Source: Cystobasidiopsis lactophilus
Lineage: Eukaryota > Basidiomycota > Agaricostilbomycetes > Agaricostilbales > Chionosphaeraceae
Direction of reading: 5' to 3'
Length of the DNA stretch: 64,000 nt
Assembly: GCA_001599975.1 (NCBI GenBank)
Contig: BCIO01000001.1
Location: forward strand, 434,001-498,000
This document shows positions 36,108 through 46,331 of the stretch, piece by piece. The notes under the pieces were generated by a model. It was not told the origin of the DNA, did not search any database, and saw only the letters and a list, made by a program, of their open reading frames with translations. The position numbers and the translations under genes are program-made. The stretch's first letter is position 1; the number at the start of each line of letters is the position of its first letter.

Positions 36108-36377
36108 GCCCTCCCCTTCGCTTTGCGACCTACTTTCCCTCTCCATTTCTCTTGATTCGGACGGTCTCTGCTGCAGCCTACCTCCTGTTTCCGATCCAGT
36201 CGTTCTTGCAAAGATCGAGTGTAGGAGGCTTTTGCAATCGAGCTTCGGCGCCACAGTGCCAGTGCACTGAGCAGAGAACTCCCTTGCATTACTTTTGCGA
36301 AATCAATATGTACAAATGAGTGCGAGAAGAACGAAAGAGAGGTCGTGATTGTACAGTCATAGCAAGAAAGGCAAGAA
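36108..36377. other. Convergent 3' gap
   Basis: 270 bases between the stops of the FAD oxidoreductase and the fasciclin-domain gene; no other feature seen. Confidence 0.4.
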
Positions 36378-38276
36378 TCAGACGAGCGAGCGCCACCAAG
36401 GTTTCTCCTGCGACCTGCCCTGGAAGCGCCTCTTCAGGGCCTTGCGGACGCCCTTGAATCCCCGCTTCTTCTCGCAATCGAACGAGCGACGGTGCTGGGT
36501 CGAGTCGCCACCAGCGGCGAAGAAAAACTCGTGCCCGTGAGGGTGGTCGTGAGAAAAAGGAGGGCGGATGAGCTGGTCAACAATGTGGATAGCACCCTTG
36601 AAAGCAACTGCGTCGGTCACCGAGACGCGGACGCGAGAGCCGGGTCGGCGGTCCTTGCCCTCTCCAACCCAGATCGACCGCTTGATCGGACCCTTGCCAA
36701 AGAGACCGGCGCGATAGCTGTAGACGTCGACAGGCAGTTTCGTGTCGTTAAAGAGGGTGGTCAAGGCGTAGGAAGTAACGTTGACTTCACGTGGCGGCAT
36801 CTGCAGCATGCGGGGGATCCAAGACGAGGTCTCACGATCGCGTTGGAGGAAGCCGGCTCGATACAGGGCTTTAGAAGGGCGCTCAGAGCGCTGCAAGCGC
36901 TCTCCAGAAGGAAGTTCGCCAGGGCCAGAGCCAAGCTCGGTGGCGCCAATGTTGAAGTCGGTGTAAAGAGTGACGTTGGGAACGATGTGATATTCAAGGA
37001 CGGCCTTGAGGATGTGCCTTCCAAAGGGTGAGAACAAAAAGGCGTTCAGCTTGAAGCCCAGCTTGGCAAAGGCCTGCATCAGGATCACAATGAGCCTTTG
37101 CCTCAAGAAGTGACATCTAGACTAATCTAGACTAACGGCATTGGTAGGCGCAAAGACGGTGTACTGGGTGAAGTTATGCTCTGCAACGAGCTCTTGCAGA
37201 ATGTCGTGCACCATGGGGGACACGTCTTCGTCCTTGCCGTGCTCGTGGTGGAAAGTGGCCATGTCGATGTCGACCTTTTGAACGCCGCTGGTGAAAGTGC
37301 TGAAGATGGTCGGCACGGTGAAGAGGCCAGCGAGGGGAGGCAGAGGAGGCAAGAGAGGAGCCGACAGAAGATAGATGTAGCCGTTCTTGGCTTTGATGAC
37401 CGGACCCTTGTCTGCATGGTCATTGAGCAGGGAGCTTTCAACGAATCGCGAGGGAGGAAACGAACGATTGGCAAAGAAGTTGAACGACAAGGAAGGAGCG
37501 GGCGTAAGCTTGGGCTCGATCCTGATGCGGATATCGGCCAGCTCAGAAGCGACGGTGGCCTTGTTGACCAGAGCGGCCGCATCGTATTCGCCCGCAATGG
37601 TGTGGTAGCGGAGGATCCAGCCGACCACCTTCTTGAAGAAGGTGCGGCGGTCGTCCTCGCTCAAGGACAGCGGCTCGTGCGACGGGTGCTCGTCGTCCAT
37701 CAAGGTGCGGAGAAGGCGGCGCGAGAGGAACGGGTGGCGGCGCGGGTCCTGGGTCTTTCCCATCTCTTCGAAAAGGTCACCAGAGTGGTCCTCCTCTTCG
37801 TCTTCGTCAGGCCCATGGCCGTGGTGAGGAGGGTGGTGCGGGTGCGGGTGGCGGTGGCGAGGGGTGAGCGCTTCGTCGTCCGGGGCCAAGAAAGTCAGCT
37901 TGGCCTTGGGGTCCGCGAGCTGCTCCTTCAAGTCGTCGGCGATGGACCAGTTGAGGAAGAAGGCGAGCTTGTGCAGGGGCAGGGTGTGCGGCGGGCCGGG
38001 CGGAGGGAACTTGGGCGGAGGGCCGGCGGCGAGCGAGTTGTTGAGGATCTCGGCGATGGTCAAGCCAGACATGTCAATGGTGCCGTGTCCATGGGGAGGG
38101 ACGGGAGGCCAAACGTTGTGGCCATCGACGCGGCTTTCGTCCGTGCGGAGGAGCGGTGCGTCGTGCGCTTGATCCAAGTTGGTCTCCTCAGAGAGCAGGA
38201 AAGGCTTCTGCGGGCCGACGACCGCCGCCAAGGCAGGCGTCAGGCAAGCCAGAAGAGCGCCAGAGGTGAGCAGCAT
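36378..38276 (-). CDS. Secreted fasciclin (FAS1) domain protein with His-rich linkers
   Basis: Starts MLLTSGALLACLTPALAA at 38276, a clear signal peptide. The first FAS1 domain has SGLTIAEILNNSLA and LTFLAPDDEALTP, followed by a His/Pro-rich and acidic insert (HRHPHPHHPPHHGHG, then EDEEEDHSGD). It resumes with VGWILRYHTIAGEYDAAALV and KAKNGYIYLL. The second domain starts PMVHDILQELVAEHNFTQYT and YTVFAPTNA, then AFLFSPFGRHILKAVLEYHI, and ends with DAVAFKGAIHIVDQLIRPP. The tail is basic (FKGVRKALKRRFQGR) with no GPI signal that I can see. One intron near 37068-37132 joins PTNA to AFAKLGF. FAS1 proteins act in adhesion at the cell surface or in vacuolar/autophagic roles. The His-rich loop could bind metal. 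Confidence 0.85.
37116..37135. repeat. Perfect 10-base tandem duplication at an intron donor
   Basis: TCTAGACTAA occurs twice in a row at 37116-37125 and 37126-37135. On the coding (minus) strand the repeat lies at the 5' end of the only intron of the fasciclin gene, so the donor-proximal bases are duplicated. Confidence 0.7.
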
Positions 38277-39005
38277 CGTCGATGTGGCCGCAGGAAGAAG
38301 AAAGAAGCTAGCCTGATTTTTTGCTTTTCACGCAGCAGCTGCGCTCGCGGGCCGAGAACTGTGCTCTTTGGGCTGACGAGATGGTGCGGCGCGTTTGATG
38401 TTTGGGCGTTGGAGATGAGTCGGATTGGAGAGGAGGTGGTGGAAAGGGTCGTAAAAGAAGGGCGGGCGATAGAGAGCAGTGCGGAGCTGAGCGCGCACGC
38501 TTGGTTTGTCGTCAATTTGAGATCGTGTCATTGGCTCTCGATCGTCCGCAGGAGCCGATGCGCGGCCGCCTTGGCTTCGCAAGCACAGTAGCCGGCTTAA
38601 AAGACTGCGTGGGGATGGCTTTTTATTACATAGTGCGGGTGGGTGGCGACCGAAGAAGCAAAGTCCGAGGCCGAACGAACTCGTCAGTCTTGGAGACTGG
38701 CTCGGCAAGCTCTTCTGGTGTAGCATCCTAGATTGCTGAGCTGTGCAAGGTTCTGTGACACCCGGGCATCACGCAGATTAGCGAGAGGGGAAACCTGAGG
38801 GAGCTCGAGAGCGCACCTGCTCTGGTGGCAAATGAGATGCCGAAAGCTCGACCTGAACTTAGTGGCCGGCTCTTGGGAGGCACGGTTGAGATGCCTGGTG
38901 AGAAAGGGGTGGCCAGTTCAACGAAGAACCTTTTCCAGCAGATCTGTGTGCGGGCGCGATACCGAAACATCAGCTTAATCCATAAGATGAAGGGGGACAC
39001 GGGCG
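38277..39005. other. Intergenic region upstream of the fasciclin gene
   Basis: About 730 bases with the fasciclin gene promoter and the 3' UTR of PAM18. The open frame running through its left half is antisense overflow from the fasciclin gene and has no support. Confidence 0.4.
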
Positions 39006-39484
39006 CTACACACCCTTGGCTTCGTTGATCCTGTTTGCATGCGTTGAGGACATAGAATCACGGTGTGAAAAGGGGAAGCAAGGACGAACTTGGAGGCCAT
39101 GTAGGGTGATCCGCCTCTGTCCGGGTGGTTGGCCAGCATGATTTTACGGTGCGCCACCTTGATCTTGTCCTTGTTGAGCTGCGAGTCTCTGTGGTAGGCC
39201 AGCAAAAGTTCAATATCCCTGGATCTGATGGGAAGGAGGAGGCCGGCAACCCACTTGAGACCCAAGATCAACGCCGCCTCCTTCTTGTCCATCTTTGACT
39301 GGAAGCCGCCCACAGCCCAGTTGCCGCTCATGCCACCCGCCGTGCTGCCGCTGCCCTTGGTGCCGGCGAGCAATTGCTGGAAGGGCGAGAGCACCTTGCC
39401 GTTCCGCGCCGCCTGCCTCAGCGTCGTCCGCACGAACACGCCGATGACGCCGGCTGCGACTGTCCCCGCGATGATCGTAGCCAT
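39006..39484 (-). CDS. PAM18: Mitochondrial import motor J-protein Pam18/Tim14
   Basis: Inner-membrane J-protein that stimulates mtHsp70 in the presequence translocase motor. ATG 39484 begins the hydrophobic anchor [18 protein letters not shown]. After a Gly/Ser-rich linker the J domain reads [15 protein letters not shown], then across an intron [20 protein letters not shown], the HPD motif (HPDRGGSPY) and MASK/INEAKGV before TAG 39006. About 117 residues, normal for the family. Two introns; the first removes [10 protein letters not shown]-type sequence that would break helix I of the J domain. Confidence 0.93.
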
Positions 39485-39630
39485 TCCTGCTGCTTGTCAC
39501 TCGCTGCGAATGAGAGTCGTGGAGCGGTCCAAAAGAAATTTTTATGCAGCAATGCAGAATAGGCGCCTTTTTTTTTCCTGCCCTTGCCTTGCCGATCCTT
39601 GGACAGCAACGGGCACTACTGGCACAAACA
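39485..39630. promoter_or_regulatory. Shared bidirectional promoter, PAM18 / F-box gene
   Basis: 146 bases between divergent start codons at 39484 and 39631. It contains a T-run around 39568-39576 of the kind common in fungal promoters. No TATA box. Confidence 0.5.
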
Positions 39631-41382
39631 ATGGCGTCCACCGACGTGAGCGACAGCAGCGACGCCGAGGACGGCTCGCCAGAACCCGTCAGCAGGCGGC
39701 GGGATTCGTCTGTTGTGCCCTGCAGGTTCGTGGCCGCGCTCCTGTCAAGCCTCTTTGCGACTTTCACTCACGCTTTCAATGCAGCGGCCGCGGCATACAC
39801 GACCTCAGCGAGGAGGTCATCGAGCTCATCTTCGACTTTGTGGGCGACAGCTACCAGCCTTCCGCCAAGCGGTCCACCTCCTTGCGCCCCTTGACCCTGG
39901 TTTGTCGCTCCTGGCTCAAGCCGGCCCGCAAGACCATGGGCCGCAAGGTGTGCATCAACGACAACACCACGCTGCAGCTCTTCATGCAAAGGCTCATCGC
40001 CTCGCCCGATATGTGAGTCGGAACTCGATCCACCTGGCTGGCGGGCCAAAGCGCTTTAACCTTGTTCGCTGAAACCTCCTTTCTCGCTCCCGACTCCAGG
40101 AAATACCACCTCAACTACGCTGAAGTCTTCACCTCCTCTTCCAAAGCCACCTTCGATGAGCGCACGAAAGCGGCGGCGTCCGTGAGTTTTCAGGCCTTTT
40201 GTTTGTTTGGAAAGGGGCTCGCGTGACACTTTTTGTCCCCCTTTCAGATCGTGCTCCTCATCTCGGCCTGCAACAACCTCACCTACTTGAAGATCGCCGG
40301 CATCGACCCGACCTATAGCGAGCTCATGGTCAAGGCCGTGAGAGGCTGCACCAAGCTGCAACACTTTGCCTATCGCAGTTGGTTCTCTCTTTCCCTACCT
40401 ACTCTACAGTAGGTCATGACCTAGAATTGAACTCCAACAGACATGCCGGACCTCTTCCGCTTCAGCTGGTACTCGCTGGTCGACCTGATCAAGGACCTGC
40501 CCGCGCTCGAGATCCTGCAATTCACGGGCGCGATGAAGGAGAACGAGCGGCCCATCCCGCCGGACACGCGCATGTCCCGCTCCTTCGTCGGCATCCACCT
40601 CACCCACTCGCGCAGCTCGGACGAGCAGTTCGAGGAGTTCCTCAAGCTCTGCCCCTCCCCCTTGACCTTCCTCGCCCTCTCCCGCATCGAGCCCGGCATG
40701 ACGGGGCCCGGCTTATACTCCAACCTGCTCAAATACGGCTCCCACTTGGTCCAACTGCACCTGTCCGAGCCAACCAGATACGTGCTGGCGCCGTCGACCA
40801 CCTTGCAGCTCGACCCCGTCTCCGGCCAGCAGCGGTTGATGACCAAGACGCCGCTCATCGTCGACTCCATCGTGCCCTTCTTGCGCTCCTTGGCCCACTT
40901 GCACGTCCGAGGCCCACATTGCAGCAACGCGTGAGGGATAGGCCCCTTCTCTTGAGCGGACAACCACCTGACGCTTTTCTGCCCGTTCCCTTCACAGGCT
41001 CATCAACTCACTCCCTTCATCAATAAGCTCAATAGACTTGGGTGCTTGCCCCGCGTTGAGGCCAGAGTGGCTCGTCATCGCTCTGATGAAGAACTACAAG
41101 GACCTGCGCAGCGTCCGCATTTCTTTGGAGAAGGTGCCGTCCGCCCTTTCGTATGAGTTTGGTCACATCTGAATGCTGTATTCCACTGCAGATGGACTGG
41201 CCAAATGACCGCCAGGCGGAGATGGCGATCAAGGTGGGTGGAGGCTTTCACTTCAAGAGTCCTCGTCAAATGCCCATCCGGCAAGTTTCGCATCACAGGA
41301 AGCATGCAGCATCAGGCGACCACCGGTGGCCTTTGCTGCCAACTATCCCCAACCCACCGCCTTGCGCCGCGGCCGAGATTGA
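39631..41382 (+). CDS. F-box protein with leucine-rich-like repeats
   Basis: Probable SCF ubiquitin-ligase substrate adaptor or related protein. Starts MASTDVSDSSDAEDGSPEPV, then after the first intron IHDLSEEVIELIFDFVGDSY and LRPLTLVCRSWLKPARKTMG, which is an F-box. The rest is repeat-like: LLISACNNLTYLKIAGID, DLIKDLPALEILQFTGAMK, FLKLCPSPLTFLALSRIEP, SIVPFLRSLAHLHVRG and SSISSIDLGACPALRPEWL. About six introns; the last, after MDWPNDRQAEMAIK, leads to a short end EACSIRRPPVAFAAN and a stop at 41382. Retaining that intron would instead extend the frame to 41443. Substrate unknown. Confidence 0.65.
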
Positions 41383-41967
41383 AGGGCGCCACCATATCAC
41401 CTGTCTTTTTAACGCCTCGATTCCCACCGCTGCCGTCCTATAAAAGTCTTACCTCCACTCATGCTCGCCTCCCAAAAATGGCTATACCTCATCATGGCTG
41501 CCGCGCAACGATCGATTGCCGAGCCAGCACTCAGTGTTCACCCTTTTACCCAGCCTCCGGGCGCCTCACGCGTTAGACCTTTTGGCTTAAGGCCGCTCAA
41601 TTGTAAATTGCATAGCTCTTCTCCTGACCTCTCTCCGCCTCGTGCCATCGCCACTGAGGAACTTCGGCCACACCAGCACTCGGGGGCGAAAATATTTCTA
41701 CCGCGGGCGCCTCGCTTGTCCGCCCGCCACTCGTCGTACCTCCATCGCCACCAAGCCTCGGTGAACCCGGGCGGTCCCATCACATTCTTTTGAACCCATT
41801 CCACTCGTTTTTTATCCCTAACACCATACCGCTGGCCTCGAGAGGTTATCGCAAGCGGCCGTTGTTTACTTTCTGTTTGTCAATCGAAGTTCGACGACAC
41901 AACTTTTTTGCTTGTTTGGCTGCCTCCAAATCGACCAAAGCAACGCACCCACACACGCAGTAACCAG
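41383..41967. promoter_or_regulatory. Upstream region of the MADS-box gene
   Basis: About 585 bases. A TATAAAA-type element lies at 41439-41445. The last 100 bases before ATG 41968 are rich in C, A and T and look like a 5' leader. Confidence 0.4.
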
Positions 41968-43264
41968 ATGGCTGCGTCCTACTTCCCGCTCGGGGCGGGC
42001 GAGGGCAGCTTCAGCGCGGCAGGCGGATCAGGAGGAGGAGGAGGAGGGGGGCCGCCATCCGCAAACACGGACGATCTCACGGCGCCGCCTGGCTCGACCT
42101 GGCAGCCTACAGTGGAGGACTTTACGATGCCTTACACGGGCTCAGACGCCTACCTGGGCGGGCCGGGCGACGCCTACATCGACCCCAGCCAGACGACGAC
42201 CGATCTGCGGGTGCACCAGTACGACCCGATGGCTGACGACCTGGACGACGACGTGGATGCCGACGAAGCGGGCGCTTTGGAGGAGGGCGAGTCCGTGCTC
42301 CGGCTGGGCGGCAAGAGGGGCAGCACCTCGACCGGCAGCTCGCCTCGCAAGCGCAAGTCGGCCTCCGGTCAAAGGCTGCTCTCCGACATCCAGCTGGACG
42401 AGGACGGCAAGGCGATCGGCCGCCGCAAAATCCAGATCGAGTACATCCAGGACAAGAGCCGGCGGCACATCACTTTTACGAAGAGGCGGGCCGGCATCAT
42501 GAAGAAGGTGTGTTTTGTTGTGCCTCTTGAGCTGGCTCTTGCTTTGAAACTTGTCAGCTCATATCGCCTCCAAATTCACAGGCATATGAGCTCTCAACCC
42601 TAACTGGAACTCAAGTGTTGCTGCTGGTCGTCTCCGAAACGGGAACTGTCTACAGTTCGTTGACTCTCCGTCATCTGACTGACTGATCTGATGTCCTCGT
42701 TGGTCATCGAACAGCTTACACTACAAGTAAATTGCAGCCGCTAGTAACAGAGACGGCGGGGAAGAATCTGATTCGAGAGTGTTTGGTGGGTTGGCTTGCC
42801 ACGAAATCCGCGAGCCCCAATCTGATTCGCTTTCCCCGTCTGTTCCACAGGACTCGCAAGTAGGAGATGATGTGGGCAACCAGCCGGAGCACAAGCACGG
42901 CGGCCACGTCGCCCTCAAGACCCGCGTCACCCGCAAGAACTCTAGCCAAAACCTGCGCTCACCCCGGCGGGCCGACCCCCCTCCTCCTCTCCCTCTACAC
43001 ATCCCCAATCCTAACGTCGTTATCCCATCCATGCTCTCGCCGCCCATCTCACCACTTTCGACTGCGCCACCTGGGGGCGGTGGTAGTGGTGCGCCTCAGT
43101 ACATGACGCAGCAGCAACAAGACGAACAGCTCCAGTCCATGTACTACGCCTCCCACCCCGCCGGCCAAGGCCAACCCAGCCCGCTCTACGCCCCTGTCCC
43201 GCCACAGGGCTACTCCCAAGAGGGCTACCCGCAAGAAGGCTACCCGACCGAGAGCTACATCTAA
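41968..43264 (+). CDS. MCM1: SRF/Mcm1-type MADS-box transcription factor
   Basis: Fungal regulator of cell-type, mating and cell-cycle genes. Exon 1 encodes a Gly-rich and acidic N-terminus (SDAYLGGPGDAYIDPS, DDLDDDVDADEAGALEEGES) and the first part of the MADS domain: GRRKIQIEYIQDKSRRHITF then TKRRAGIMKK. The next exon gives AYELSTLTGTQVLLLVVSET, then TYTTSKLQPLVTETAGKNLI and RECL. This is the SAM extension typical of the SRF/Mcm1 class rather than MEF2. The C-terminus is Pro/Gln-rich (QYMTQQQQDEQLQSMYYASH) and ends in a short tandem repeat of GYxxE (GYSQEGYPQEGYPTESYI). Introns of 69-80 bases follow MKK, VY and ECL. About 360 residues. No target sites were assigned. Confidence 0.92.
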
Positions 43265-43748
43265 ACACCCTTTCTTTCGCCCTTTCGACTTCGACAAAAT
43301 GTTGCATAGCATCATTTTCCTTCTTTATTCGGCTTGAGGGTTACACGAAAAGGAATAGCTGGATCCCGGGCTTTTCTGCGAGCTTTGTGCATAGGTTTTC
43401 TTATTGGGTGCTTTTGGCGGTCCTCTCATTGTACGATACTATTCCCACGATTCCTTTGGAGTTATAAGCATGTTATATACCGACCTTTGCCTTACCCAAA
43501 AGTCACAAACGTTTTTCAAGTGCGGCGGTGGCAAAATTTCTCCTCCTTGGTCACATCGTCTTTGCTTTGGCTGGGACCCTTGCTTCTGAGAGCCTGTTGA
43601 AAAGAGCGCAGGGCTCGTGGGCTAGTTTACGGACCCTTTCTCGCCCTCTCTCCCGAAGCCCAGGCTGCCCGCCCGCAATGAATGTTCGGAGCATCATGTC
43701 ACCGTAAAGAGGACTTGCGCTCGGACCGCCACTGTCGTCTTGCTTTCG
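43265..43748. other. Intergenic region
   Basis: About 480 bases between the MADS gene and the kinase-like gene. No supported coding region or repeat. Confidence 0.4.
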
Positions 43749-44785
43749 ATGCCCGTTGTCGAGAGCGCCATATCTGGTTCGCCTCAAGCTGCCCTTCGAG
43801 AACCGCCGCCAGCACGAGTGTCGCCACCGGCAAGCCCTAAAGTCCTGGAGATCGTCGGCGACATTTTCGTCTCTGAGTTCTACGAGCATGTCCGCAAGCA
43901 CCTTATCGAACCGACCTATGTTGGCATGGATGCGAATGTATTCGTGCAAGGAGACAAAGTGGTGAAGGTACTTTGGCAGGCCAACGGATTGTGGGCTTTC
44001 CTTTCCAGCTCGAAGCTCTAAATTGCGCTCACCTTGGGCCTTGTGTAACCTGAAGATTTGCTCGTGAGAACTTCGACACTGGATCTCCTGTTACGCCCAG
44101 TCCGAACAATATCTTGCACGAAATCGACATGCAAACGCGAGCTGGCGCCGATGTGTCGCCTCCCATCCTTGGCGTGGTCATCGATGACCTGGGCTATCAG
44201 CCGCCGCAGATCATTGGGTTCATCATGCCGCGATTAAGACCCATCATTCCCAAGGAAGCTTCGGTCGAGCAAAAGCTGGAGCTGGCTCAAGGAATGAGGG
44301 CCGTGGTTGGCCGCCTGCACGGCAAAGGTCTGCTGCACGGCGACATCAAGCTGGACAACTTTCTGTGGAGCGGGAACAAGCACTCTGAAGTGTTTCTTTG
44401 CGACTTCGCACAGTCGAAGCGGATCGACGCTCCCGAATATGTCCTCGGCTCCAGCCGCCAGCATCCGCCCTACACTCTTCGGCTCCGTCCTTATTTCTTC
44501 GAGAAGGGGAAGTACGGTGATTCCAGACGCCTACCCTACACTGTGCTCTGCAACCTTTTCTCTCTGGCCATGGCTCTGGTCCACTTGTTCTCGGAGCGCC
44601 GGCCGCTTTCAGAGATTGAGGATCCATTTGAAGCGGATATCGCTATCGCGCACAAGCAACTTCCGTCCCTCGATCTGGTTCCTGAAGAAGGCGGTAACAG
44701 AGCTTTTGTTAAGAGGTGCTTCGAGCTGGGTTGTATCGACGTGGGGATGCCAGGAGGGCTCCAACTTTTGCCGATGCCGGAGTAG
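43749..44785 (+). CDS. Divergent protein-kinase-like protein
   Basis: Two exons, 43749-43967 and 44069-44785, about 311 residues. Exon 1 contains SEFYEHVRKHLIEPTYVGMD and VFVQGDKVVK but no glycine-rich loop. Exon 2 has an alpha-C-like segment VEQKLELAQGMRAVVGRLHG, the catalytic loop HGDIKLDNFLW (HGD in place of HRD) and the metal loop read as LCDFAQSK (DFA in place of DFG). NLFSLAMALVHLFSERRP may be the F helix. The key Asp, Asn and second Asp are kept, so activity is possible, but the N-lobe is degenerate. It resembles the fungal FunK1-like or other atypical kinase groups. The acceptor at 44068 was chosen because it joins K to NFDTGSPVTPSPNNIL in frame. No operon-like partner. Confidence 0.6.
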
Positions 44786-45404
44786 GTCACAAATCGTTGG
44801 TGGCTACAGCGACTCTTCGCTAATTAGGATGCTCTTAGGGAAGCTAAAGAGCTCTCAGCCGAGCCCGCCGCTGGGATTTAGGCTGGCAGACAGCAAGCCT
44901 GACGGTCGACACGGGCTTGTCGCCGCAACTTCCCAGGACTCTAGCTTGGACAATTCCCATCTTCAATCAACTTACAACCGAGTTGTTGCCCACTCTGTTT
45001 ATCCATCGCGTCATTGTGTCTAGCTCCGCCATCGGACTCACCGCTCTCAACGCAGCGACACGAGATGTGCGACCGACGAATGAAATGGCATCGCACTCTT
45101 CCAGGTCTTACCATGACCCCATCATTTGTCCACTCAGCGTGCCCGATGCATTCAGTCCGAGCACTTTCAGTCGGAGAGGTGGCCAATTGGCCATGCGCCG
45201 ACAACACGGCTCCCGGCATCGCTTTCGGCAGCTCAAGAATACTGGATTGCTTTCAGTGGGGCAGTGCCATTACACTTGTCTCTACTTCTGTCTGTCCAAA
45301 TCTCTTGTCGCTCTGCAGCCACCAGCATTGAGGTGCATCCCTCGGTTCGTCTTGCCTACGTCTCTGGACAACTTTACTTACACCTAGGCCACAGTGATTG
45401 AAAG
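44786..45404. other. Intergenic region
   Basis: About 620 bases with several overlapping small open frames but none with convincing protein features. Confidence 0.35.
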
Positions 45405-45716
45405 ATGTGCCACTGGGAAATCATCGCGTACAGAGACTGCGGGCATAGCGGTACAAGGCAACTCAAGCTGTGTGGCGGCAAAGACCAGGGCGCATCATGC
45501 CCTCTCCTCACCGATGACGCCGCTACCATCTGGAGAACCGGTCTATGTCCCAACTGCAGGCCTGAAGATGCCGGATATCGTTGTCCTCGAACACATGTAG
45601 GTCCTGCCTCTCGCGGTAGTCTCCCGCTGCCCATTGATTGCATTCAGCACGAGGCTGGCCGACAGTGCTTTTCAACCCCGACTGCCCTCTTGAAGGCTCT
45701 TGATGTGCTGCACTGA
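45405..45716 (+). CDS. Small Cys-rich protein
   Basis: Intronless frame of 103 residues starting MCHWEIIAYRDCGHSGTRQL. Cysteines follow at regular intervals: LKLCGG, GASCPLL, LCPNCRPED, YRCPRTH and CIQHEAGRQC. The pattern C-x2-W-x-I-x2-Y-x-C-G-H resembles a group of short fungal proteins with a zinc-ribbon-like Cys/His layout, but I cannot name it. No signal peptide, so not an apoplastic effector type. Could also be chance. Confidence 0.38.
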   Translation: MCHWEIIAYRDCGHSGTRQLKLCGGKDQGASCPLLTDDAATIWRTGLCPNCRPEDAGYRCPRTHVGPASRGSLPLPIDCIQHEAGRQCFSTPTALLKALDVLH

Positions 45717-46112
45717 GTCAGCTCTTTGGCTTTGTACATAGAGGTGTGCACCAGGCACGTAATACACTCCCGCCAGGGAGTCGCAACTCGAACTTGACTG
45801 CCGTTGCCACCTGCTTCGAATCGGGCTTCAAATTAGGAGGGAGGGAGTAAACGAGTCGCCACAAGATGCTGTTGAAGCACCGCTACCGGCAGCCCCTCCT
45901 AGGCCTTTCCAGCCAAAGTGGCGACGAAAGTTGGCCTACTACCTTGACTGCTTCTTTCCTCTCAAATGTTTACAGTCAACCGAACCACTGCTATTGGCCT
46001 CTCATGGTCATTCAAAAATCGCTGCGGCTGCCGGGGGGACCTTTGGCAGCCTTGGAAAGGGCACACAGCCGATTTCTCTCCCCACCGCTCGCGCTCCCGG
46101 TCCTATCAAGAC

Positions 46113-46118
46113 TATATA
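46113..46118 (+). promoter_or_regulatory. TATA-like box upstream of the repeat-peptide gene
   Basis: TATATA within ACTATATAGA, about 215 bases before ATG 46332. The intervening leader becomes pyrimidine-rich at 46245-46280 and then CACCACACACCCGCA directly before the ATG, a good leader context. Confidence 0.4.
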
Positions 46119-46331
46119 GAGCTTCATTAGACCCTCTGAAGCCTAAATGACCTTCGGACAGTCTCTGGCGGGCGAAAAGTTCTGCGTTTGGCAAGGAAAG
46201 CTTATTCGGATAGAGTTGTCCTTTGGCTGTGACCCGCTTCTGCTCTGTCTCCCTGTCTCCTTCCACGAACAATTCCTTTGATAGGAGTGTCGTCGTCTGA
46301 CTCTGATACCCTTGAGCACCACACACCCGCA

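Noticed and set aside
37176-38591. 471-codon rightward frame over the fasciclin gene
   Set aside because: Antisense to a signal-peptide-bearing FAS1 protein; rich in Arg, Glu and Gly with no domain.
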